From: Roridomyces roridus | Lineage: Eukaryota; Basidiomycota; Agaricomycetes; Agaricales; Mycenaceae | DNA: 19,330 nucleotides | Reading direction: 5' to 3' | NCBI GenBank assembly: GCA_029378245.1 | Contig: JARKIF010000427.1 | Span: forward strand, 1-19,330 | Shown: positions 1 through 8,658 of the stretch, piece after piece | How the letters are laid out: each line of letters starts with the position of its first letter | How positions within the stretch are numbered: the first letter of the stretch is position 1 | Made by a program: the position numbers and the translations under genes | Notes under the pieces: generated by a model | The model's input: the letters and a program-made list of their open reading frames with translations, nothing else | Told to the model about the DNA's origin: nothing | Database searches by the model: none

Positions 1-1
1 G

Positions 2-1382
2 CTCAGAACGCGTGTGGCCAAAGCTCTCCACGACGCGAAGGGAAACCCCTCCAGCGGAAAGTGGGGTGTCGTCACGAGGCTACTGCAGACAGCAAGTTCG
101 CGATATCGTTATATCAATACCCGCACGGACGTGGCACCACCCGAACCTGGACCAGACGGCTGGCCGTTGTTAGAAACGGAGGAAGTGGTTTGCATGGGAA
201 CGAAAGCGGAAGGAGAGAAGGCGGCGCTTGAAGAGCAACGCCAGGAGGAGATGACCCTCGAAGCTCAACGCAAAGAGGAGCTGGACGTCGAAATTCAACG
301 GAAACAGCAGGAAGAACGACGCGCGGAAACAGCCAAACGTACAGCGATAGAGAGTTGGCAGCGTTCAGTGACCAGTGACCCAGAGGTGCCCCCCGAGGTC
401 TGTTCTATTGTCTTTTTACGAATGGATATTGATTTCATACAGGAAATACCGCCACCCTCTTTCCCTTCTCAGCTCGAAACATCGACCCCACCGCCTCTGA
501 ACCACCGCAAGGGCAACTCGTTCGGGAAGGAACTCGTCCCATCCTCTTCGCCTCTCTCATCACCTAGCAAGCCGCGCAAACAAGTCCCATTAAGCACGCT
601 TTCTGCACTCCAAGAAATACCATCTTCTTCTCCACTTTCTTCACCTCCTACCCGTGAATCGGCATTCAAACGCCCACGCTCCGCGTCACCGACGCCGATC
701 GTGAACAAGAAACCTCGCCCTGCGCCACGGATAACACCGCCGAACAGCACCCTCCCCAAGCTCCAAGATCTTATTGCTGCGTCTGCGCAAAAGAAACGGG
801 AGAAGGGGAAAGGGAAGGCCAAAGAAAAGCCGTTCCCTGTGCTGACGCAAGACTCTTCGCCCTGCCGGCGTTTAAAACGCAAGTCCTCCTCACCGCTGGA
901 CTGCGGCTTCTTCCCCAGTTCAGAACGATGACGAGGACGGCGGCAAGCGGTTCGATGGAATTGAAGATGTGATCATTGGGACATGCACTCGAGGGCAGCT
1001 CTCTGAGCATGTCATGGTGTCGCCGTCAAAGTCACTTTCCTCCATTGACGGTTCCAACTCGCTGGAATCTCAGGATGGCATGGCAATGCCGAATTTTTCA
1101 GACGGCGCGATATTTGATCCGCAGGGCGCTTCCACGCAGCCTATGGGTCGGCTAGAGTCTGGCGGGTCGAGCTTGGATACCATGGACCGGGGCGGATTTG
1201 GACAACCAGTGGATTTTGGGTTTCCCCGGACGTACGAGTCGCAGATGGACGTGGAGAGCAATATGTTGGGCGTAGAGCAGCTGTTGGACCATGATGTCGG
1301 TGGACCATGGATGGGAATGGGTGCAGAGCCAGACGAGGACGAGGAGCGGTGGCGCGGCGGGGAGATTGAAAGTAGCCCTTGA
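2..1382 (+). CDS. Ser/Pro-rich hypothetical protein, 5' end outside the window
   Basis: I do not recognise the family. The frame is open to the left edge, so the start lies outside. Likely exons are 2-397, 443-869 and 919-1382. The intron at 870-918 (49 nt, GTTTAA...CCCCAG) is needed to move from the first frame to the one ending in TGA at 1380-1382. The intron at 398-442 (45 nt, GTCTGT...ATACAG) is in frame and less certain; it would remove an oddly hydrophobic stretch from an otherwise charged protein. Visible in order: a short folded-looking N-terminal part with GKWGVVTRLLQ, a Glu/Gln/Arg-rich probable coiled coil (about residues 65-115), a long Ser/Pro-rich disordered part with repeated SSSPLSSP, a Lys/Arg-rich patch that could act as a nuclear localisation signal, and an acidic, Gly/Met-rich tail. 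This composition suggests a nuclear regulatory or scaffold protein, but that is inference. Confidence 0.6.
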
Positions 1383-1394
1383 TGTGATCTACTC

Positions 1395-2240
1395 GTGATC
1401 GTTCTTCACTGTTCCCACATTCTGGAGTCTTTGCCTGTTGAGCTTTTGTACGAAGTACAACTCTATGCATTGTCTGCCGCCTTGCCCATAACCAGTCGAC
1501 GACTGCACGACATTTTCAGTGCAGCACCGCCGTCGTACTGTGCTGAATATCTGCTCGGCCACATTGATGGCCCCAAACGCCTCGACGACGCTGTCTCCAG
1601 GATCCTCCGCTTCCCGCTCTGCTCTCTGCCTGTCTTGGACGTTGTTTTGCGTACTTGGCCTGAAGATGAACCCAGCCCGTCCCCGCCGGAGGGAGAAAAA
1701 CTAGACCCTCCAAAACCCGAAACAGAGCCCGAGCCACCCCCTCCCAAACGTGGTCCTGAGCTGCCCAAGCACATCTTCCGTGTTCTAGGGCCACGCAAGG
1801 AGGGCGAGGCGGATTACAGCACGGAGGATGCCCCGATGCCGCTTTTGCGCTGTCTGTATGGAGCTGCACCTCGCCTCACGCAGCCAGATGCCAATTCGCA
1901 CAACGGGTACGCGCTCACACGGGCTGTGCACGCGGGTTTTGTTCCCCTCGTGAGCCTGCTGCTCGAACATGGGGCTTCGCCAGCTCGCAAGGGTGGGCTT
2001 GCAGTTTTGGTGGCGATCAGACAGAAGAACCTTGGGCTGGTTCGTCTGCTCATTGAGCGCAGCGACGGGGCACAGAGCAGAGGGAAGAACAAGCGGCGTA
2101 AGCTGGAGGACAGGATGGAGGTTACGCCTGATCTGCTCAAGGCAGCGGTCAAGGCCAAGGCGCGGGATATTGTGGATTATTTCACGCAGGAGAAGGGCTG
2201 TGTACCGGATATGCAGACGCTGCAGATGCTCATGCGATGA
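1395..2240 (+). CDS. F-box-like / ankyrin-repeat protein
   Basis: The reading frame ends in TGA at 2238-2240. Near the N terminus it has an F-box-like helix (LPVELLYEVQLYALS followed by LPITSRRLHDIF), then a Pro/Glu-rich linker, then at least two ankyrin-like units (HNGYALTRAVHAGFVPLVSLL and GGLAVLVAIRQKNLGLVRLL) and a basic patch GKNKRRKLEDR. Proteins combining an F-box-like start with ankyrin repeats usually act as substrate receptors of SCF ubiquitin ligases; no substrate can be inferred. No ATG precedes the F-box in this frame after the upstream stop at 1380-1382. The true start is therefore probably on a small upstream exon joined near the AG at 1426-1427, overlapping the 3' end of the preceding gene; 1395 is only the first base of the open stretch I list. 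The gene lies on the same strand as its left neighbour and is convergent with eIF1A (74 bp between stop codons). Confidence 0.65.
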   Translation: MIVLHCSHILESLPVELLYEVQLYALSAALPITSRRLHDIFSAAPPSYCAEYLLGHIDGPKRLDDAVSRILRFPLCSLPVLDVVLRTWPEDEPSPSPPEGEKLDPPKPETEPEPPPPKRGPELPKHIFRVLGPRKEGEADYSTEDAPMPLLRCLYGAAPRLTQPDANSHNGYALTRAVHAGFVPLVSLLLEHGASPARKGGLAVLVAIRQKNLGLVRLLIERSDGAQSRGKNKRRKLEDRMEVTPDLLKAAVKAKARDIVDYFTQEKGCVPDMQTLQMLMR

Positions 2241-2314
2241 AATACATTTCTATACTCCCCGACGCAGTGGGTCATACGATACAACATGGTAGAGAAAAAG
2301 AAAAAAATGGAGCG

Positions 2315-2947
2315 TTAGATGTCGTCGATGTCGAGGTCGCCGTCGTCGTCTCCAAACTCGAAGGTACATTCACCATCCTCCTCGCCAAACGTGTCCGTCT
2401 CGTTGATCTTGGCATGCTCCGGAAGCTCCCCGTAGGCCTTGACTGAGCAGAATGGGTTGGATGGAATGAAACGATCGAGAGGAATGCAACGCACGATTTC
2501 GGGCCTCGTCAGCGGTGTACTTGACGATAACATCCGCCTTGTCGTCTTGGAAATCCCGCAGAGACAGTAGCACGATGTCGCCCTGGTTAATCCACACCTG
2601 CAGTACCGTCGGTGACTGGGCCACGGGGCAGATGTAATGCACGCACCTTTTTGCGCATCTTGCCACGGATGTGAGCCAGACGCTTCTCGCCATCGAAGCA
2701 CTGAGCCTCAAGACGGCCGTTCCCCAGCATCTTCACGACTTGGGCGTATTCCTGTCCATCCTCGCGGAAAACGAGCTCGCGCTTATCGTCGTCGTTCTCG
2801 TTTTTACCACGTCTCCGATTTTTCCACCCTGCCTGGATGTCAGCGGAACCAGCGTCGAGATACGTCGATTCGCGTACCTTTCCTTTATTCTACGAGGAAT
2901 TTAGTTTTTTCGAGCAAGTGATTTCTGCGATGACGGACCTTGGGCAT
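2315..2947 (-). CDS. TIF11: Translation initiation factor eIF1A
   Basis: eIF1A binds the 40S subunit in the 43S complex and supports scanning and start-codon choice. Exons on the minus strand: 2939-2947, 2878-2889, 2647-2832 (or 2647-2828), 2495-2597 and 2315-2442; introns are 49, about 45-49, 49 and 52 nt. The product is about 145 residues, the normal family length. It starts MPKNKGK and has the basic N-terminal tail with NRRRGKNEN, the OB-fold core ([59 protein letters not shown]) and the acidic C-terminal tail ending DLDIDDI. The first two coding exons are only 9 and 12 nt. The third exon shows a one-base conflict at its 5' end: the family sequence GGKNRRR needs six A in the run at 2819-2823 (complement), but five are present; with five A the frame holds only if the acceptor 4 nt upstream is used, giving AGWKNRRR. 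Confidence 0.93.
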
Positions 2948-3314
2948 GCTGAGCGAGCGGGGCTGTTGTCTCTGCGGGCGGCGCTGTCTTTAGCGACGAC
3001 GGCAGAAACGATGTAGGCGGCGAGGAGAGTGGGTGCGCCGAGCTGTAACGAGCGGATGAGTCGAGACTTGTTTGTTTCACATCAAAAGTTCGTCCCGTTC
3101 TGACTCCTTCGACCTTTCTTTCTACTTGACTGTCCGACATCCGATCTCTCAACGCGGGAAAACTTGACTCGCCCTTTTTTCGATGATATGGTTGCCAGGC
3201 TGGATTTACGGCGGCGCGGCTGACCCCGTTGCAGCCCGTGGCCTGGAATTGTGGCGTGCCTCGGGCGGGTACCTGAATTCTCACAGAGCTGTAGAAGCGG
3301 TACAATATCGACTA
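2948..3314. promoter_or_regulatory. Intergenic: eIF1A promoter/5' leader and 3' end of the LYR gene
   Basis: These 367 bp separate the eIF1A start codon from the stop codon of the LYR gene, both on the minus strand. It must hold the eIF1A promoter and leader and the 3' UTR of the LYR gene. I see no clear TATA box. On the minus strand a T-rich tract (as A6 at about 3176-3182) and a purine-rich leader are present. Open frames on both strands here have no recognisable protein similarity. An upstream ATG at 3138-3140 opens a frame that overlaps the eIF1A start out of frame. Confidence 0.5.
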
Positions 3315-3709
3315 TTATTCAGTCGGTGGATACATGCGCCTCAGATGGCGGTACTTTCGGAGTGCGTACAGTGCGAGCGTTTCTGTCCGGCATGAATGCA
3401 AGAGACTCCCGCGGCGACGATGAGCACACACCCTGCTTGATATATTCTCCCAGCTTGAGCGCGGATTCAATCTCTTGTGGGTCTGTAAGTTCACCTGCTC
3501 ACACGCGTTGATAGATCCGCTCAAAGAACTAGAACTTGATTCTTACGGTTGCGCTCAAAGAGATTCCGCATTTTGCCGTGAAAATTGTATCTGGTGAGGT
3601 GTGAGGAGGCTTCACGCAAGAGTGAGAGCAAGTACGCTGGATCGGGGTACTCTCTGCCCAATCTGTGCAGCTCCTTGTAGAGAGCTATCGCCCGGCGACG
3701 TTGGTCCAT
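3315..3709 (-). CDS. LYR-motif protein, LYRM5/ETFRF1-like (Complex1_LYR family)
   Basis: Four exons on the minus strand, 3636-3709, 3547-3590, 3432-3482 and 3315-3382, sum to 237 nt, giving a 78-residue protein; introns are 45, 64 and 49 nt. The start ATG is at 3707-3709. Residues 8-24 carry the LYR signature as ALYKELHRLGREYPDP, followed by YNFHGKMRNLFERN, then EIESALKLGEYIK and a C-terminal ALYALRKYRHLRRMY. This order and spacing match the small mitochondrial LYR proteins of the LYRM5/ETFRF1 type, which bind electron-transfer flavoprotein; other LYR proteins serve Fe-S cluster or respiratory complex assembly. Mitochondrial location and partner are inferred from the family; there is no obvious cleavable presequence. 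The gene diverges from the phosphate transporter with 143 bp between start codons. Confidence 0.85.
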
Positions 3710-3852
3710 ATGTGGGAGTTTCCAAAATTGGGTTCCGACGATCACTACCATCATCCTAGAATTCCACGGAACCTGAACCAGTGTGTGCGAAGACAACGGC
3801 TCGTACGTTATAACAGGGCGCGCGGTGAGTAGAATGCCCATCTCTCCCCTCC
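3710..3852. promoter_or_regulatory. Shared divergent promoter, LYR gene / phosphate transporter
   Basis: 143 bp lie between the two divergent start codons. The right side ends in a pyrimidine-rich leader (TCTCTCCCCTCC) directly before the transporter ATG at 3853. A TTATAA sequence lies near 3808-3813. I looked for a CACGTG/CACGTT Pho4-type box, as expected for a phosphate-regulated PHO84 gene, and saw no CACGTG within this interval. Both promoters must be contained here or extend into the neighbouring gene. Confidence 0.5.
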
Positions 3853-5993
3853 ATGGACGCTTACTCCATTACCTCAGGGTCCCACCTGAAGGAACGTAGC
3901 GCTCTTCAATTTATTCTAGATGAGCGCCGCCGCGCGGCTCTCGCTGAGGTCGACAATGCCAAGTTCTCCTGGTTTCATGTCAAGGTCTGGTAAGTAGGCA
4001 CAGTTTCGTCGTAATACTTGAAGGCTCAGAACCCCAGCTTGGTGTGCGCGGTAGGCACAGTCTCTTCGTCGTAATACTTGAAGGCTCAGAACCCCAGATT
4101 GGTTTCTTCACCGACGCATACGACATATTCGGTATGGTTAAAAAAGGAAATTGCCCAAACATCGAGCTGAATCCTGTGCAGCAATCAATATCGGTGCCCA
4201 GATGATTGGCTATGTCTATGGCAAAGGCACTCCTGGAAAATTGGACAGCAACACTCAGGACCTCGGCATCAAGGTCGCCACACCCGTCGGGACTCTTGTT
4301 GGTCAGTTGGCCTTTGGGTGGCTCGCTGATGTTGTTGGACGCAAGCGCATGTGTATGTGTTTTTCCATGCCCGAAACTCTGCCTCTAACATAGCACAGAC
4401 GGTGTGGAACTCATGATCATAATCGTCGGCACGTTTGCCCAGGCTCTTGCTGGCAGCGGTCATGCTGTTTCCATTGTCGGTGTCCTGATCGTCTGGCGGT
4501 TCCTTGTATGATCCTTTTTTGGCTCGTGTGACAAAGACTGAACTGCAGGCAAGACAGGTATTGGAATCGGCGGTGACTACCCTTTGAGTGCGACCATTGC
4601 GTCCGAATTTGCAGCAAAAAAGATACGAGGGAAAATGATGACTTTTGTTTTCACGGCCCAAGGTTTGTGTCCTTTAAAGTGTAGTCAAGCAGGATTAATA
4701 TGAATCTAGGTTGGGGCAATTTCACTGCTACCTTGGTTGCCTTGGTCGTTGTCCAGGCATACAAGCAAAAGATCATCAACGACCCTAGCGTCAATGAGCT
4801 GAACCACGTCGACTTTATGTGGCGCATACTCATAGGTGTTGGCTGCATCCCCGCTTGTCTTGGTCTGTATTTTAGGCTATCACTGCCCGAGACTCCACGG
4901 TTCACCATGGATATCGAGCGTAATGTTCTGCAGGCTGCGGACGACATCCGTGCGGCCAACAGCGGCGGATCATTTCATCGTGATCCCGACGCTATTGTCC
5001 AGCGGGCTGACGCTCCCCGTGCATCATGGAGGGACTTCAGGGCATATTTCAGCAAGTGGGAAAATCTTAAAATTCTCCTCGGCACCTCGTACTCTTGGTT
5101 TGCTCTCGGTGAGGAGATTTTGATACACCGGTGGACTCGGCCTGACACGCACCTACAGACATCGCGTTCTACGGGCTTGGCTTGAATTCATCCGTCATCC
5201 TCACTGCGATTGGTTTTGGCTCTCCCAGCAACACCAAAACCACACTCGGCATCTACCAGGCGCTCTTCAACGTCTGCGTCGGCAATTTGATCTTCTCCGC
5301 CGCCGGACTCATCCCTGGTTACTACGCCACCTTCTTCCTCATAGACTCTTGGGGACGCAAGCCCATCCAGCTCATGGGCTTTTCTGTTCTTACCGTTCTT
5401 TTCGTCATCATGGGTCAGTATCTTTACAAATTCCTGTACTTTCACTCACTCTCCGATACAGGCTTTGCATACGATAAACTCGTTGCAACCACAGCTGGCA
5501 CAAACACTTTTGTCTTCCTGTACTGTTTGGCCAATTTCTTCCAAAACTTTGGTACGCCCCCTTTTAACCACATTCGCTTTGAGCTGACGACCAAAAGGCC
5601 CCAATACCACCACGTTCATAATTCCCGGAGAAATATACCCCACTCGTTATCGCTCTACCGCCCACGGCATCTCCGCCGCATCTGGCAAGCTCGGTGCCAT
5701 CATCGCACAGGTCGGATTTTCGCAGCTGGTCAACATTGGTGGGACGAACAAGTTTATCCCGCACATGTACGTCTCTCTACTCGGTATAAGCAACCATGTC
5801 ACTCACTCCACCAAGTCTCGAGATCCTGGCATTTTTCATGTTGACTGGCGTGTTTTCCACTCTGCTTCTGCCTGAGACCAAAAAATTGTCTCTCGAGGAA
5901 CTCTCTAATGAGAACCAGGACGGCTTCATTCGCGGCCCGGTTACTCACATCGAGATGCAAGACGGAGTTTATGTGGGCAAAGCGCCCGAATGA
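3853..5993 (+). CDS. PHO84: Inorganic phosphate transporter, PHO84 type (MFS)
   Basis: Eleven exons: 3853-3989, 4038-4050, 4098-4131, 4182-4352, 4399-4505, 4554-4662, 4710-5108, 5159-5413, 5462-5551, 5598-5766, 5816-5993. They sum to 1662 nt, a 553-residue protein, the usual size for high-affinity H+/phosphate symporters of the plasma membrane. Visible family marks: [10 protein letters not shown] in TM1, the MFS loop motif [14 protein letters not shown], the phosphate-transporter signature [33 protein letters not shown] after the central loop, a second motif DSWGRKP, and [18 protein letters not shown] near TM10-11. The start ATG is in a good context after a CT-rich leader. Introns are 46-50 nt with clear branch sites. 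The acceptor at 4552-4553 (AAG) is used instead of a CAG 5 nt earlier, probably because that one lies too close to the branch point. Introns 1 and 2 are near-identical copies flanking a 13-nt exon (see repeat entries). No frame disruption was found. Confidence 0.95.
3990..4037 (+). repeat. Duplicated intron, copy 1 (intron 1 of the phosphate transporter)
   Basis: This 48-nt intron begins GTAAGTAGGC and ends GAACCCCAG. From 3994 onward its 44 bases are identical to the next intron (4051-4097), except that the second copy has three extra bases (CTC) inside. The splice phase is 2, completing a Cys codon with the first base of the following microexon. Confidence 0.9.
4038..4050 (+). other. 13-nt microexon between duplicated introns
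   Basis: The bases encode L-V-C-A and complete a preceding Cys codon, giving [18 protein letters not shown] across exons 1-3. This restores the length and character of TM1 expected in PHO84 proteins ([22 protein letters not shown]). Without it, joining exon 1 to exon 3 creates a TGA codon exactly at the junction. Confidence 0.88.
4051..4097 (+). repeat. Duplicated intron, copy 2 (intron 2 of the phosphate transporter)
   Basis: This 47-nt intron begins GTAGGCACAG and ends GAACCCCAG. It matches intron 1 over 44 bases with one 3-nt insertion and no substitution. Similarity continues weakly past the acceptor (CTTGGT after copy 1, ATTGGT after copy 2) and then stops. Splice phase 0. Confidence 0.9.
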
Positions 5994-6043
5994 TTAGAGA
6001 AAAATCTTTGGCAACCGAACCACCCACAATCCTTCTTCTAATC

Positions 6044-6133
6044 CATTCGTTTTCTACCTCCTTCGTTTTCCACCACCTTCGTTTTCTGTAACCAGTTGTT
6101 GTTCTGTAACCAGCCATTGTTTTTTGTAACCCA
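6044..6133 (+). repeat. Degenerate short tandem repeats in a convergent 3' region
   Basis: The 205 bp between the stop codons of the phosphate transporter and CDC16 (convergent genes) contain three units starting with TTCGTTTTC (6047, 6062 and 6078 approximately), followed by three units of the form TTGTTN..TGTAACCA near 6083-6133. The T-rich repeats lie in the probable 3' UTR of one or both genes. They could serve as polyadenylation signals or be simple microsatellite-like drift. Confidence 0.6.
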
Positions 6134-6198
6134 TTCACGTCGAGTATCGCTCCGTTGTATCAATAGGTGGTAAAATTACATTTGAGGCGATAAATACA

Positions 6199-8630
6199 CT
6201 ATCCAATGTTCATCTCAATATCTGTTGGCAACTCCACAGCACGCTCCTTCCCCTTGCCCTTCTTGCTATGCCGCTGGTACTTGTCCCGAAGACTCCGAAG
6301 GACATGCTTGAACTCGGTGAGTTTCAGCCCGGCCGATGCCGTCTGGTCCAACGCCAATTGGAGGAGCTCCATGATATGCGGGTTTAGCTGGTCCACGCTC
6401 AGCGCCTGGTGATGTTTGAGTAACGGCGAGTAAAACAAGAGCAAACAACGAACCTCGTGGTACTTGAGGATAGCTTTATCGAGGCTGTCGCAGAGGTGGT
6501 ACACCATGCCGAGGAAACCTAAGGCAACAGGATGCCGCGGTTCCACGTCCAGCACCTTTTGGTACGCAGCCTGGGCTTCTTCGTAGCGCTTGAGTTTTCG
6601 GAGACACGTGCCCAGGTTCAGATACGTTGTGGCCCATGTCTTTTGCGAACTCTGAGTGACCTGCGCAAGATCGAGCGCCTGTTGGAACAGTCCATAGGCC
6701 TTGGTGTAGCTGTAAAACAATGAGATCAGTCGCAGAAAAGACAATACCACTTACTCTCCGCGATTGAAGGCCATGACGCCAATCTCGTTTATTAGCAGCG
6801 GGTCACCGTCACACAGGGAAAGCGCCGCCGTGAGCGCCTCATCGGCCTGACCGTAGTTGGACAACGTGATGTTCTCCATACCGACAAACATGAGAGGAAG
6901 GTGCGATCCGCTGAACATTCGCGCAGACGTCGAATAAGCGGTAATCGCATGGTCATGCTCGCCCTCGAGCGCAAAGGTGTGTGCGAACGCGATCCAAGCA
7001 GGCCCAAATCGCGGGTCCATTAAAGACGTTTTGCTACAGATGGTGAGAACGACGAAACAGGACAGAAAAGCTGCAGCTACCTAAAGTATTGCCGCGCCTC
7101 TGGCCATTTTGAATTGGTGAGATACCAAACACCAACAGCATACCAGCTGAGAGGGTTCTCCGGTTCGCGGTCGACCATCTCATGCGCAAGAATGAACAGT
7201 TTCGAGTGCAAGTGCGACAGATGGTACATGCACGCAATGTGCAGTGGCATCGTCGGATTGTGGATAGATACCATTCCGAGTATCCGCGTAGTGATAGCGA
7301 AACAGTCTGCCCACCGGAAGCTGGTGTACAGCGCGTCCGCAAAACTGAAAAGCACATCTGGATTATCGCCGAGACCGTACTCTTCGACGAGTCGTTGTCG
7401 CGTGAGGGCGTGCTCAGTCGCGTGGTTGTATTTTCGCAGGCGTGCGGTGTATATGAGTTGCACAAATGAGGCATCTTGCGGCGTTTGCGATGAATACGCA
7501 AGGGACTGCACAAACTCCCATTCTGCAAGAATCAGTCAAGAGCGAAAAAGGAGCAAGAGGCTGCGTACCTTCTTCTGGAGACATCATCTCGCTGCTGATG
7601 AGTTGCTCAAAGGCATCGAAGCACTTGACATCAAGCGCGAGGGCTTCCATGAAGCATTGTTTCGCCTGGGCCGCCTTGTTGAGCTTCTGCATCAGGATAC
7701 CCCTCAGATGGCACATCGAAGCCTCAATTTTGATTCCGCCGTCGAGGTTGGGAATTGCGGGCCCACTGCGACCCGAGTTGCGAAAGGGATTGGCTTCGCC
7801 AAGCATTTCTGTGGCATCAGCCCAGTTACCCTGGCGCACCTGACACTGTGCTGCCAGGTACCGGCAAGCCACGCTCATATCTACCAGCCGCGAGACGTTT
7901 TTCTGCGACTCCTCGGAGACCTCTATGATTCCACCTGGACCCATGGGCAGGCGTGGCATCACCAGCGCCTGGGTAGTCTCGCGTCCCTTGCCCTTGGCCG
8001 ATGGTGGGTGGCCATTGGTGAGCGGTGGCGTGGTGGAAGGGCGATCGGGAGGGGTTGTGGGGAACGGACGGGTGAGCAATCGCTCTGCGCGTGAGTATTG
8101 GTGGGTCATGAAGTAGGTCTGCGCGAGCCAAAAGGCGTCGTTTGGATCGTCTAGACACGTTAAAACATGGAGAAGCGAGTACAAGGACGCGACGTACTGG
8201 TCCAGCTGAGGATTTTGTCGCCCCAAAACGCGGCGGTCTCGTAGAGATGTTGCATAAGCGCGTCGTGGCGCCATAGCCGCATGCGATCTACCATTCCCCA
8301 CTCGTACTCGCTCTCATCGTCTGCGTCATCGTCCGAGTCCTGAAAGATGTCGGTGGTCGTGTCATTTGCAAGGGGGTGTGGGTGCCGGATCGAGCTGTCC
8401 TTGGGCCTCCGTGGCCGACGCGGGGAGGAACGTAGGGGAGACGCGGGGAGAACAGACCGATTGGGGTCGAGTGCCAGAGAGTTTGGATTGGACGCGGTGG
8501 ATGAGTTGGCGTCGAGATAGAGATCGACGAGCTGCTGGGGCCCAAAAGAAAAGGACGACCCGAAGGAAGAGCGGTTGCGCGACCCAGACGGCGACGGCAG
8601 GCGAGCTGACGGAGAGGGCGTTTGGAACAT
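6199..8630 (-). CDS. CDC16: Anaphase-promoting complex subunit Cdc16/Apc6/Cut9 (TPR protein)
   Basis: Six exons on the minus strand, 8198-8630, 7569-8150, 7081-7522, 6755-7033, 6454-6709 and 6199-6405, sum to 2199 nt, a 732-residue protein; introns are 45-48 nt. Cdc16 is a TPR scaffold of the APC/C ubiquitin ligase that drives anaphase and mitotic exit. The first 110 or so residues are Ser/Pro-rich and acidic (probable phosphorylation region). Then comes [24 protein letters not shown] and [26 protein letters not shown], typical of the family N-terminal dimer region, a 60-residue loop with a Pro-rich insert, and a superhelix of TPR repeats, for example [26 protein letters not shown] and [20 protein letters not shown] with [20 protein letters not shown]. 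The C terminus is Lys-rich ([15 protein letters not shown]). The start is the ATG at 8628-8630, only 28 bp after the stop codon of the upstream gene. No frame disruption was found. Confidence 0.94.
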
Positions 8631-8658
8631 GATATTTGTTTGGTAAACACAACTAATT

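Noticed and set aside
3183..3395. Small plus-strand frame starting MIWLPGWIYGG
   Set aside because: It overlaps the eIF1A upstream region and the last LYR exon on the other strand; no conserved content and no splice logic.
3990..4097. Duplicated 44-base segment as a transposon or promoter repeat
   Set aside because: Both copies begin with GT, end with CAG and are required as introns to restore the conserved TM1, so intron duplication explains it better.
4700..5185. Separate small transporter gene starting at the ATG at 4700
   Set aside because: That ATG lies inside an intron (4663-4709); the frame is simply exon 7 of the phosphate transporter plus flanking intron.
7114..8094. 326-codon open frame on the plus strand
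   Set aside because: It lies antisense to CDC16 exons and introns, has no family-like sequence, and the opposite strand gives a complete, in-frame six-exon gene.
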